Assembly: GCA_023230535.1 (NCBI GenBank) | Contig: JALNXC010000081.1 | Location: 1 to 6,186 of the forward strand | Source: Alkaliphilus sp. | GTDB lineage: Bacteria; Bacillota; Clostridia; Peptostreptococcales; Natronincolaceae | DNA length: 6,186 nt | Direction of reading: 5' to 3' | Shown: one piece after another, positions 1 to 6,102 of the stretch | Layout: every line of letters starts with the position of its first letter | Position numbering within the stretch: position 1 is the first letter of the stretch | Notes under the pieces: generated by a model | Told to the model about the DNA's origin: nothing | Databases searched by the model: none | The model's input: the letters and a program-made list of their open reading frames with translations, nothing else | Position numbers and translations under genes: made by a program

Positions 1-636
1 AAATGCACCAAAATTTGTGATACGCTTTATTTCACCCTCAATGCGGAGGCCTTTTTCTAATCTGGAAAACAGTTCTTCCCTTTTAATCCTGTTTTCTTCT
101 TCTAATACAACCTTTCTTGACAGTATCACTTTGTTTTTTCGCCTGTCTATTTCAATTATCTTGGTGTTTAAACTCCGGCCTTCAAAAACCGTTAAATCGT
201 CAACATAACGGTCGGATATATGGCTTGCCGGTATAAAGCATCTGATTCCGTGTACTATAGCTATTACACCGCCTTTTACGGCTTCAACCACATTTGCTTC
301 AACCGGGGACTCTTCTTCCTTTATTTTTTCTAATTCGTTCCACCCCTTTACTATCTCTACTCTTTTTTTCGACAGTAAAACATTGCCCTCTCCGTCATCC
401 AGACTTAATACATAAACTTCAATCTTTTCCCCTTCTTTAGCAATATCGGAAGGGTTTACCGTCATATCGTTTGATAGTTCTTCTTTTGGAATTATTCCAT
501 CTGATTTATATCCTAAATTTACCGTAATTTCACTATCAGTAACATTTATGATTTCACCTGTAACAACATCTCCCCTTCTCAGTCTCACCATTGTCTTTTC
601 TATTTCTTCCATTAAGTCCTGCATATCATCGTTCAT
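1..636 (-). CDS. rpsA: 30S ribosomal protein S1-like protein (partial, 3' end missing)
   Basis: RNA-binding protein of the ribosomal S1 family, which helps the 30S subunit bind mRNA. The frame is open from an ATG at 636 to the window edge, giving the first 212 residues; the C-terminal part lies outside. One S1 (OB-fold) repeat spans about residues 18-92, with LRRGDVVTGEI and the GYKSDGIIP core. A second spans about 108-177, with RCFIPASHIS and a closing KVILSRK. A third begins near 193 and is cut at the typical ITNFGAF. The start is supported by AGGAGG seven bases upstream. It lies 69 bp after ispH, the usual partner in Clostridia, where the two are often fused; here they are separate genes. 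The repeats and context make S1 secure. The number of repeats, and so whether it is a full S1 or a shorter clostridial form, cannot be seen. Confidence 0.93.
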   Translation of the reverse strand, partial: MNDDMQDLMEEIEKTMVRLRRGDVVTGEIINVTDSEITVNLGYKSDGIIPKEELSNDMTVNPSDIAKEGEKIEVYVLSLDDGEGNVLLSKKRVEIVKGWNELEKIKEEESPVEANVVEAVKGGVIAIVHGIRCFIPASHISDRYVDDLTVFEGRSLNTKIIEIDRRKNKVILSRKVVLEEENRIKREELFSRLEKGLRIEGEIKRITNFGAF

Positions 637-663
637 TTCTAAACCTCCTAAAATAAGTTTGTT

Positions 664-694
664 TCTATAATAACTATTAACTAATGTTTATCAA
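664..694 (-). promoter_or_regulatory. Weak candidate promoter for the S1 gene
   Basis: In the gap between ispH and the S1 gene the minus strand has TTGATA (694-689), followed by TATTAT after 16 bp (672-667) or TATAGA after 19 bp (669-664). The region is so AT-rich that such matches are expected by chance, so this is only a candidate. It would allow S1 to be made independently of the upstream lipid and isoprenoid genes. Confidence 0.25.
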
Positions 695-716
695 TTTTTA
701 TATTTTTAGTTAATAG
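674..716. repeat. 11-bp perfect inverted repeat at the ispH/S1 junction
   Basis: CTATTAACTAA at 674-684 is the exact reverse complement of TTAGTTAATAG at 706-716, with a 21-bp spacer. One arm contains the ispH stop codon; the other lies inside the weak candidate S1 promoter. It could be a protein-binding site or a weak hairpin in the ispH–S1 transcript. The arms are AT-rich with no T-run after them, so it is not a normal terminator. Confidence 0.4.
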
Positions 717-1560
717 ACAAATCATTTAATTTTTCAACTACTTCATCGATAATCCATCCGGGGGTGGAAGCCCCTGCCGTAATACCGATTGCCTTATAAT
801 TTTTTAATATATCAATCGGCAATTCCTCCGCAGTTTCTATATGAAAAGTTGTATTTGGTTTTTCGTTTTTACAGATATCTACAAGTTTTTGAGTATTAGA
901 GCTATGATATCCGCCTATCACTACGACCGCATCAACATTTTTTGCTAGACTTCTTGCAGATTTTTGCCTGTCCATAGTAGCGGAACAGATTGTGTTGAAT
1001 TTTACGGTCTGTTTCGCTTTCTTTTCAATTATATCACAAAGTTCATCATATAAGCCTGTCGGCATTGTTGTTTGCACAACAATACATAACTTATGTACAG
1101 ATGGGATTTTTTCAATATCATCTTTTGTTTTGACGACATATGCCTGATTATCACACCATCCATTGATGCCAATCACCTCCGGATGATCCGAATTCCCTAT
1201 AATAACGATAGTATACCCTTTTGCTCTATACTTTTTAACTATATTTTGAATTTTTTTAACAAAAGGGCATGTAGCATCAATTATCTCGATATTTTTTTTA
1301 TCAATAATATCATATACATCTTTGGATACTCCATGGGAACGGATGATTATAATGCTATTATCCTCAAGGTTATCCAAATCATTCATCACTTTTACTCCGG
1401 CATCTTGTAATTCATTTACTACTTGTTGATTATGAATAAGGGGCCCCAGAGTATAAATACATTTTTTATTCATATTATTATCCAATGTATCTGAGGTGAT
1501 CTTTATTGCCCTTTCCACCCCGAAACAAAACCCCGAATAATCTGCTACAATAACTTTCAT
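706..1560 (-). CDS. ispH: 4-hydroxy-3-methylbut-2-enyl diphosphate reductase (IspH/LytB)
   Basis: Cytosolic iron-sulfur enzyme of the MEP pathway. It reduces HMBPP to isopentenyl and dimethylallyl diphosphate, the precursors of quinones and the undecaprenyl carrier. At 284 residues it is a normal stand-alone IspH. The three cluster-binding cysteines are present: C12 in GFCFGV, C98 in DATCPFV and C192 in ICSATMDRQ. Substrate-binding signatures are also present: H43 in GPLIHN, H76 in RSHGV, H126 and E128 in DHPEV, SSNTQKL near 220-226, and TAGASTP near 261-267. The ATG is preceded by GGGAGG with a six-base gap. The protein ends after the IspH domain with its own stop, so it lacks the C-terminal S1 fusion seen in many Clostridia, although an S1 gene follows directly. 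A 16-bp palindrome lies just upstream of its ribosome binding site. Confidence 0.97.
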   Translation of the reverse strand: MKVIVADYSGFCFGVERAIKITSDTLDNNMNKKCIYTLGPLIHNQQVVNELQDAGVKVMNDLDNLEDNSIIIIRSHGVSKDVYDIIDKKNIEIIDATCPFVKKIQNIVKKYRAKGYTIVIIGNSDHPEVIGINGWCDNQAYVVKTKDDIEKIPSVHKLCIVVQTTMPTGLYDELCDIIEKKAKQTVKFNTICSATMDRQKSARSLAKNVDAVVVIGGYHSSNTQKLVDICKNEKPNTTFHIETAEELPIDILKNYKAIGITAGASTPGWIIDEVVEKLNDLSIN

Positions 1561-1578
1561 CTCTATCCTCCCATATGT

Positions 1579-1594
1579 TTGATTATATAATCAA
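1579..1594. promoter_or_regulatory. Perfect 16-bp palindrome upstream of ispH, possible operator
   Basis: TTGATTATATAATCAA reads the same on both strands. It lies 18 bp upstream of the ispH start codon and 6 bp upstream of its Shine-Dalgarno sequence. On the minus strand it contains a consensus TATAAT (1587-1582), but no good -35 lies at the right distance. Its shape suits a dimeric DNA-binding protein that could block this -10. The spacing does not match the FNR (TTGAT-N4-ATCAA), Rex or PerR/Fur consensus, so no regulator is named. Confidence 0.4.
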
Positions 1595-1658
1595 CTTAAC
1601 AATAATTCTACATAAAATATAAAAATCCTCTATTAATTATAAATATTCCCGTATTCCT

Positions 1659-2240
1659 CTAAATCATCAGCCCTCTGATTGTATTTAATACATCCTGGCT
1701 CAATTCCCTATATTCATCGGTAGAAACTTTTTTGTCATAATAATCGGATAAATATATAGGTTCACCCATTATTATTTTTACCTTACTAAAAAGTTTATAA
1801 TCACCAATAATTGCTACCGGTATGATGGGGCTCTGCGCTTTGATCGCAATCATGGCCGAACCCGGCTTTGCTTCTAAAATTTCACCTGCCTTGCTCCTCG
1901 TCCCTTCAGGAAATATGCAAAAAATATCCCCGTTATTTAAAATTTTTAACGCTGTCCTGATGGCACCGATATCGGCTCCGCTCCTCTTTACGGGAAATAC
2001 TCCCAACTTGTTTAAAATTGAAGCAAATAGCCTATTAGAAAATAATTCTTCCTTTGCCATAAAATTAACTTTTCTTGGTAAGAATGCCCCGATTATGATG
2101 GGGTCCATCACGCTAAAATGATTCGGAGATACCACAGCCTTGCCCCTTATCGGTAAATGTTCTTTTCCTTCAATTTCTATCCTATAAATCAGAGAAAACA
2201 AGACTCTTGCAGCACCTCTTACAGCTTTATAAAACAGCAC
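1659..2240 (-). CDS. plsC: 1-acyl-sn-glycerol-3-phosphate acyltransferase (PlsC family)
   Basis: Membrane-associated acyltransferase that adds the second acyl chain to lysophosphatidic acid to give phosphatidic acid, the parent of membrane phospholipids. The 193 residues carry the four family blocks: the HX4D motif (H41 to D46 in NHFSVMDP), GVFPVKR at 80-86, FPEGTRS at 110-116 (phosphate binding) and PVAI at 141-144. The start is a GTG only one base after the cmk stop codon. Its ribosome binding site, GGAGG running into a G7 tract, lies inside the end of cmk, so translation is probably coupled. The length is short but normal for compact clostridial members. Substrate choice within the family cannot be read from the sequence. 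Confidence 0.93.
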   Translation of the reverse strand: MLFYKAVRGAARVLFSLIYRIEIEGKEHLPIRGKAVVSPNHFSVMDPIIIGAFLPRKVNFMAKEELFSNRLFASILNKLGVFPVKRSGADIGAIRTALKILNNGDIFCIFPEGTRSKAGEILEAKPGSAMIAIKAQSPIIPVAIIGDYKLFSKVKIIMGEPIYLSDYYDKKVSTDEYRELSQDVLNTIRGLMI

Positions 2241-2241
2241 T

Positions 2242-2898
2242 TTATTGCCCCCCCTCCAATATTGAGGTTATCTTATCTACAACATCCTCTACGGACAAAT
2301 CTGTTGTATCAATGACAATCGCATCATCTGCCTCAATCAACGGTGCAAATTTTCTTTCTTTATCGATTTTATCCCTGTTTATTATATCTTTTCTCACATC
2401 ATCAAAGGTTACATCCAGCCCTTTATTTTTAAGCTCCGAGTATCTCCTGCGGCTTCTTTCCTCAACAGTCGCCGTCAAAAATATTTTTAAATTTGCATCT
2501 TTGAGGACATATGTCCCTATATCCCTGCCATCCATCACTACATCTTGATTTAAAGCCAATTTTCTTTGCACATCGACTAAAATCTTCCTTACCTGCGGAA
2601 TTTTTGCGACATAGGAAACATTTTTACTCACCTTGGGAAGCCTGATCTCCTCATTAACTATATCATTATCAAGATAAATATTATCTTGAAGGAATTCAAT
2701 TTTACTTTTTCGCGCCAGTTCAATTATCGCATCCTCATTTTCAATGTCTATATTATTTATCAAAACTTTATAGGTGAGGGCCCTATACATCGCACCCGTA
2801 TCTATATATGTTATATTTAAACGCTCCGCGATTTTTTTGGCAATTGTGCTTTTACCGGAACCGGCAGGCCCGTCTACCGCAATTTGAACATATGACAT
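2242..2898 (-). CDS. cmk: Cytidylate (CMP/dCMP) kinase
   Basis: Cytosolic nucleoside monophosphate kinase that transfers a phosphate from ATP to CMP or dCMP, feeding CTP pools for RNA, DNA and CDP-lipid synthesis. The P-loop is GPAGSGKS at residues 10-17. YIDTGAMYRA at 31-40 and MDGRDIGTYV at 122-131 are CMP-kinase signatures. RDKIDKERKFAPL near 175-187 matches the LID and arginine region, and DDAIVIDTT follows at 191-199. At 218 residues it has the usual bacterial type-1 length. The ATG is preceded by AAGGAGG with an 11-base gap, rather long. It is the first gene after a clear promoter and leads the cmk–plsC–ispH–rpsA order known from Clostridia. The last codons run through seven consecutive G residues. 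Confidence 0.97.
   Translation of the reverse strand: MSYVQIAVDGPAGSGKSTIAKKIAERLNITYIDTGAMYRALTYKVLINNIDIENEDAIIELARKSKIEFLQDNIYLDNDIVNEEIRLPKVSKNVSYVAKIPQVRKILVDVQRKLALNQDVVMDGRDIGTYVLKDANLKIFLTATVEERSRRRYSELKNKGLDVTFDDVRKDIINRDKIDKERKFAPLIEADDAIVIDTTDLSVEDVVDKITSILEGGQ
2248..2254 (-). repeat. G7 homopolymer at the cmk/plsC junction
   Basis: Seven consecutive G residues on the minus strand encode part of the last cmk codons (GAG GGG GGG CAA TAA) and extend the plsC ribosome binding site. The plsC frame is one base downstream of the cmk frame. If one G were lost or skipped, the cmk stop codon would be bypassed and the frame would continue through the plsC GTG. No slippage can be shown from one sequence. 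Confidence 0.6.
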
Positions 2899-2911
2899 AT
2901 ATTTCTATACC

Positions 2912-2995
2912 TCCTTAGAATGGATTTAACCACCGGTTCAGGTGGTTATCTCAAATAATAACAGTATGATATTTCTCCCCCTACACTTCTAAGGA
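2912..2995 (-). promoter_or_regulatory. 9-bp repeat pairing with the cmk Shine-Dalgarno sequence
   Basis: TTCTAAGGA (2920-2912), which contains the start of the cmk ribosome binding site, is exactly complementary to TCCTTAGAA (2995-2987) upstream. The smaller hairpin at 2927-2948 sits between the arms. In a transcript read through from upstream this pairing could hide the cmk Shine-Dalgarno sequence. A transcript starting at the predicted site near 2990-2991 would lack most of the upstream arm. Function is inferred only from complementarity. Confidence 0.35.
2927..2948 (-). promoter_or_regulatory. Hairpin in the cmk leader
   Basis: TAACCACC pairs perfectly with GGTGGTTA over eight base pairs, with a six-base loop. 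It is the most GC-rich structure in this leader. No T-run follows in the minus direction, so it is unlikely to be a terminator. It lies about ten bases upstream of the cmk ribosome binding site and could affect translation or stabilise the 5' end. Confidence 0.5.
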
Positions 2996-2997
2996 AA

Positions 2998-3026
2998 ATT
3001 ATACATCAATTTTAAACGTTCCTCAA
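2998..3026 (-). promoter_or_regulatory. Predicted sigma-A promoter for cmk–plsC–ispH
   Basis: The minus strand has TTGAGG (3026-3021), a 17-bp spacer, then a perfect TATAAT (3003-2998). This is the best promoter match in the window. It begins six bases after the stop codon of the upstream membrane-protein gene. Transcription would start near 2990-2991, giving a leader of about 90 bases before cmk. Confidence 0.7.
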
Positions 3027-3032
3027 GCATCA

Positions 3033-3497
3033 CTATATCTTTATTATGGCCAGGGTGCTAATATTTTCTTTTAGGATTATGTGATTATTGTTCAGAATGT
3101 TACCGACACCCGGGGACATATCCTTTATCCCAATCTTAATATTATCATCGTACATAGAACCGTTTATCTGTATCACATCTCCGTCATAAACAGTTATTAT
3201 AATTTGATTGTTTTCCTCAAAATTATAATCGAACAGTTCGCCATTTATAATTATCTCCAACATGGGATATGCTTTATTTTCTTCAATTCCAATCTCTATA
3301 ATATTCCGGGACGAAACATCACCTTTAGAGTCATATATAGCATTAAATTCGGAAAATCGTGCCATTATATAATAATTATATGCTCTCACCGTATTAAATC
3401 CGATTAACAAAATAAACATAAACATAATAATAACGACAATGAATTTTTCTATAAGTAAATATTTCTTTTGTTTTACCGCTCTCCCATGATCGTTCAT
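3033..3497 (-). CDS. Hypothetical single-pass membrane protein
   Basis: I do not recognise this protein. From the ATG at 3497 it has 154 residues. A short basic N-terminus (KQKK at 9-12) leads into one hydrophobic helix at about 17-36. The remaining ~115 residues are predicted to lie outside the membrane, look beta-strand rich and contain no cysteine. A TTG at 3515 would add six residues but has no ribosome binding site; the ATG has GGGAG nine bases upstream, so I prefer it. The membrane anchor followed by NGELFDYNF and VYDGDVIQI is faintly like small membrane-anchored NusG domain II-like proteins of Clostridia, but the cysteine signature of that family is missing and the likeness may be chance. 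It lies between the phosphatase gene and the cmk promoter, probably at the end of the upstream transcript. Confidence 0.75.
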   Translation of the reverse strand: MNDHGRAVKQKKYLLIEKFIVVIIMFMFILLIGFNTVRAYNYYIMARFSEFNAIYDSKGDVSSRNIIEIGIEENKAYPMLEIIINGELFDYNFEENNQIIITVYDGDVIQINGSMYDDNIKIGIKDMSPGVGNILNNNHIILKENISTLAIIKI

Positions 3498-3506
3498 TAA
3501 CAGATT

Positions 3507-3511
3507 CTCCC
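3507..3511 (-). promoter_or_regulatory. Ribosome binding site that decides the membrane-protein start
   Basis: GGGAG lies nine bases before the ATG at 3497. It is downstream of the alternative TTG at 3515, which has only AT-rich sequence before it. This supports the 154-residue form over the 160-residue one. Confidence 0.65.
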
Positions 3512-3550
3512 ACAATAGTTAAAATTATAAATATCTATATACCATAATCT

Positions 3551-4165
3551 TTATATAATTATATCCATATGGCATGTATCGTTATACTTGATCAAAACGG
3601 GTCCGTAATCTTTAAATTCTATCAGATTAAATGAGCCGTTATGCGATTTTAATCTATAATAGTGCTCCAAATCCATTGAAAGGGCGGCGAGCAAAAACAA
3701 ACGAATAAGTGTACCGTGACTGACCACTAAGGTTGTGCCCTCATCCGATTCTATGATTTCATCGTTGACAAATTCAACTATGCGTTTTTGTGCAGCTTCT
3801 ATGGTTTCACCCGACGGTATATTTGCAAGGTGGGGTTTTTCCATCCAAGCTTTGAAATCATCGGGATAACTTTCTCTTATATTCGCCCGGGTCAGGCCTT
3901 CCCATTCTCCAAAATTCATTTCAACTAATCTGCCGTCCAATTTGCAATTTAGGTTTTTCATTTTTGCAATTATACGGGCTGTTGAATAAGCTCGTTCTAA
4001 AGGGCTGGAATAGATTTTGCCCAATTCGATATTTTTAAAATATTCTCCAAGTTTTTTCGCTTGTTCGATACCGAGGCGAGTCAAATCGGAATTTTTACCG
4101 CCCTGGGTCCTGCCTTCCAAATTCCATGATGTCTGTCCATGCCTGACTAAATATAACCTTTTCAT
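3551..4165 (-). CDS. Histidine phosphatase family protein (phosphoglycerate mutase-like)
   Basis: Member of the histidine phosphatase (RHG) superfamily, which removes phosphate through a phosphohistidine intermediate in the cytosol. The 204 residues contain LVRHGQT at 6-12 with catalytic H9, SSPLERA at 53-59 with R58, the acid E82 in VEMNFGEWEG, and the second histidine H150 in VVSHG. The FGEWEG form and length resemble CobC-type alpha-ribazole phosphatase and GpmB/PspA-type phosphatases. No cobalamin or serine pathway gene is nearby, so the substrate is left open. The ATG is preceded by AAAGGATGG at a good distance. The gene starts 20 bp after the regulator gene ends, so the two are probably cotranscribed. 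Confidence 0.9.
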   Translation of the reverse strand: MKRLYLVRHGQTSWNLEGRTQGGKNSDLTRLGIEQAKKLGEYFKNIELGKIYSSPLERAYSTARIIAKMKNLNCKLDGRLVEMNFGEWEGLTRANIRESYPDDFKAWMEKPHLANIPSGETIEAAQKRIVEFVNDEIIESDEGTTLVVSHGTLIRLFLLAALSMDLEHYYRLKSHNGSFNLIEFKDYGPVLIKYNDTCHMDIII

Positions 4166-4185
4166 TTAAATCCATCCTTTACTCA

Positions 4186-5058
4186 TTAACCTTGGTTCCA
4201 TCTCTGATAAACATTGTATTTCTTCCAGATATCTTCCAGTACATTGAGGTGCTCCGTTATTTCTTCTCTTTCAAACATTCCTATCGCTACTACCAAGGCA
4301 TTTATTAAACTTAGGGGTGCTACTAACGAATCAACAAACGACACCATATCACTTTTTGCCGTTAGTGTGTAATCGGCCAAACTTGCTATAGGGGACGATA
4401 AGCTATCGGTAATGCCTACAATTGTTACCCCCTGCTCTTTTACATATGATAATGCATCCACCGTTTGCATGGAATATCTGGGGAATCCTATACCTATAAC
4501 TATATCCGTCTTAGATACCCTGAACACCTGATCAAAAATATTGCTGATGCCGTGATGAACTATTTTAACATTATCCAAAATCAAATTTAAATAAAAACCG
4601 AAATAATCGGCAAGGGACATTGAACTTCTCAGGCCAACTATATATATTTTTTTAGACTTGCATATCTCATTCACTACCTGTTGAAATATATCATGATCTA
4701 TATTTTCTAATGTGGCCCTGATATTGTTCATATCAATTCCCAATACTTTTTTTAATATCGAACCCCCGTCGGAGTACTCCCCTGCTAATTTTACGCGTTG
4801 AACCGTAGTCAATTTCAGCTTTATAATGTCTTCTAAACCTTTTCGAAGCTGTGGATAGCCGTCAAGCCCCAGAGCATCGGCAAATCTAACAACCGTCGAT
4901 TCGCTGACACCAACTTTATCGGCAAGTTTAGATGCTGTCATGAAAGCCGCTTTATCATAGTTTTCAATGATGTATTGAGCGATCAATTTTTGACTTTTGC
5001 TCAATTCCGAAAACTTTTTTTGTATCTGATCAATTAAATCTCTTCTATTTGCATTCAT
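4186..5058 (-). CDS. MurR/RpiR-family transcriptional regulator
   Basis: DNA-binding regulator of the RpiR/MurR family, whose members usually sense phosphosugars and control sugar or amino-sugar use. The 290 residues comprise an N-terminal HTH domain (about 1-77) with ASKLADKVGVSESTVVRFA at 42-60, and a C-terminal SIS sugar-phosphate-binding domain at about 128-255. The SIS part shows YIVGLRSS (139-146), IGIGFPRYS (188-196) and VGITDSLSSPIASLAD (214-229). The ATG has a weak ribosome binding site (GGGTGA, nine bases away). No sugar transporter, kinase or isomerase is adjacent, so the usual trick of naming the target from neighbours fails. It may control itself and the downstream phosphatase, or a distant locus. 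Confidence 0.93.
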   Translation of the reverse strand: MNANRRDLIDQIQKKFSELSKSQKLIAQYIIENYDKAAFMTASKLADKVGVSESTVVRFADALGLDGYPQLRKGLEDIIKLKLTTVQRVKLAGEYSDGGSILKKVLGIDMNNIRATLENIDHDIFQQVVNEICKSKKIYIVGLRSSMSLADYFGFYLNLILDNVKIVHHGISNIFDQVFRVSKTDIVIGIGFPRYSMQTVDALSYVKEQGVTIVGITDSLSSPIASLADYTLTAKSDMVSFVDSLVAPLSLINALVVAIGMFEREEITEHLNVLEDIWKKYNVYQRWNQG

Positions 5059-5110
5059 AATAGCTAATCACCCTATTTTTTTATTTTATTCCTCAGATTA
5101 AATTTCCGAT

Positions 5111-5139
5111 AAAATATTCCTGTTTGATAATCTTAACAA
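5111..5139 (-). promoter_or_regulatory. Candidate promoter for the RpiR-family gene
   Basis: In the 113-bp gap after surE the minus strand has TTGTTA (5139-5134), a 17-bp spacer and TATTTT (5116-5111). Each hexamer matches four of six consensus bases. The gap and this spacing suggest the regulator gene can be transcribed separately from surE. The match is moderate in an AT-rich background. Confidence 0.35.
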
Positions 5140-5171
5140 TTTAGACAACATATAGTATATAGGATTTATTT

Positions 5172-5930
5172 TCAAATATTCCATTTTTTCAATTCCTCAA
5201 AGTGTTTAAAATTAGTGAGATCGAAGTGCATCGGTGTAATAGAAATATAATTTTCACTGATTGCCATAATATCACTGTCGGGATTTTGCTCCATCTCCCT
5301 CACCGTACCGGACATCCAATAGTATACATTGCCCCAGGGGTCTTTTCTTTCAATAAATGCATTGTCATATTTTCTTATTCCCAGGGTAGTTATTTTTGTA
5401 CCCCTTATCTCATTCTTAGGCCTATCCGGATAATTGACATTGACCACTATATTGTGCAGTTTATTATTTTCCATAATCTTTTTAAGCAATGTTGAGGTAA
5501 ATTCTGCAGCATCATCAAATTGGCTCGCTTTACAACTGCCCATCGATACCGCAATTGACGGGATATCCATGATAGCCGATTCTACGGCCGCCGAAACAGT
5601 ACCGGAATAAATTACATCTGTCCCAAGATTAGGTTCGTCATTGATACCTGATATGACTATATCCGGTTTTTTAGATTTAAATAATGCTTCAATTCCCATC
5701 TTTACACAATCCGCCGGCGTACCGTTCACCGAATAAGCCTCGATTTCGGTATCAAAAAACTGAATTTTTTTTACTATCAGCGGGCTATGCATTGTGATGG
5801 CATGCCCCGTGGCACTTCGTTCACTATCGGGGGCGACAACTACTACCTCTCCATTGCGTTGCATATTTTTCGCAAGTTTATATATCCCTTCTGCAAAGAT
5901 ACCATCGTCGTTAGTAACTAAAATACGCAT
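5172..5930 (-). CDS. surE: 5'/3'-nucleotidase SurE
   Basis: Cytosolic metal-dependent phosphatase that removes phosphate from nucleoside monophosphates. The 252 residues match full-length SurE. The metal site is visible: D8 and D9 in LVTNDDGI, S39 in APDSERSATGHAIT, and N97 in SGIN. YSVNGTPADCV at 66-76 and NLGTDVIYSGTVSAA at 101-115 are family signatures. The segment after SGIN reads DEPNLG where many homologues have a glycine two residues after the asparagine; this does not touch the metal ligands. The ATG is preceded by AAGGAGG with a six-base gap, the strongest ribosome binding site in the upstream block. A 113-bp gap follows before the regulator gene, and no terminator is visible there. 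Confidence 0.97.
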   Translation of the reverse strand: MRILVTNDDGIFAEGIYKLAKNMQRNGEVVVVAPDSERSATGHAITMHSPLIVKKIQFFDTEIEAYSVNGTPADCVKMGIEALFKSKKPDIVISGINDEPNLGTDVIYSGTVSAAVESAIMDIPSIAVSMGSCKASQFDDAAEFTSTLLKKIMENNKLHNIVVNVNYPDRPKNEIRGTKITTLGIRKYDNAFIERKDPWGNVYYWMSGTVREMEQNPDSDIMAISENYISITPMHFDLTNFKHFEELKKWNI

Positions 5931-5981
5931 AAATTTCCTCCTTACAATTTTAAACTTTGATAGTGCGGTTTCTTCAATATA

Positions 5982-5990
5982 ATTATATCA
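5982..5990 (-). promoter_or_regulatory. Extended -10 promoter candidate for surE
   Basis: The minus strand reads TGATATAAT, a perfect extended -10 (TGN plus TATAAT). No good -35 lies 16-18 bp upstream, which is tolerated by extended -10 promoters. Transcription would start near 5975, giving a leader of about 45 bases before surE. Confidence 0.45.
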
Positions 5991-6063
5991 TAAAATACTG
6001 TTATAATAGAACAGATGAAAGTTTTGTACATGGTAATTGCACATAAATATTCTATATTTTCAT

Positions 6064-6094
6064 AATAAAGGCCCCTAATAATCTAGGGGCACTT
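6064..6094 (-). terminator. Probable rho-independent terminator of the upstream gene
   Basis: GCCCCTA (6090-6084) pairs with TAGGGGC (6077-6071) over a six-base loop, followed on the minus strand by CTTTATTAT. The stem lies about a dozen bases after the stop codon of the partial gene at the right edge. The T-run is short and interrupted, so termination may be incomplete. In the plus direction the tail is poorer and no plus-strand gene ends here. Confidence 0.6.
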
Positions 6095-6102
6095 GTAAAT
6101 TC

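Noticed and set aside
17..208. Plus-strand open frame opposite the S1 gene
   Set aside because: It lies opposite a frame with clear S1 repeats, has low-complexity Ser/Phe/Leu composition and no ribosome binding site.
1093..1410. Plus-strand open frame opposite ispH
   Set aside because: The opposite frame carries all IspH cysteines and motifs; this one is a shadow rich in Ile, Phe and Asn.
1579..1594. FNR, Rex or PerR/Fur site
   Set aside because: Half-sites partly resemble TTGAT/ATCAA, but the centre is six bases instead of the four of FNR, and the other consensus sequences do not fit.
1822..2548. Two plus-strand open frames opposite plsC and cmk
   Set aside because: Both cover well-identified minus-strand enzymes and show no domain or start signal of their own.
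2949..2980. Leader peptide after the AGGGGGAG in the cmk leader
   Set aside because: The purine run looks like a ribosome binding site, but no ATG, GTG or TTG follows at a usable distance.
3081..3407. Plus-strand open frame opposite the unknown membrane protein
   Set aside because: Considered seriously because the minus gene is unassigned. The minus frame has a good ribosome binding site, a classic N-terminal anchor and fits the strand of all neighbours; the plus frame has none of these.
5202..5495. Plus-strand open frame opposite the 3' half of surE
   Set aside because: Shadow of surE, whose family motifs run through the full minus frame.
5794..5982. Plus-strand open frame opposite the 5' end of surE and its promoter
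   Set aside because: Covers the SurE metal-site motifs on the other strand; no ribosome binding site.
5992..6004. Plus-strand extended -10 (TGTTATAAT)
   Set aside because: No -35 and no plus-strand gene downstream; it is partly the complement of AT-rich sequence before surE.
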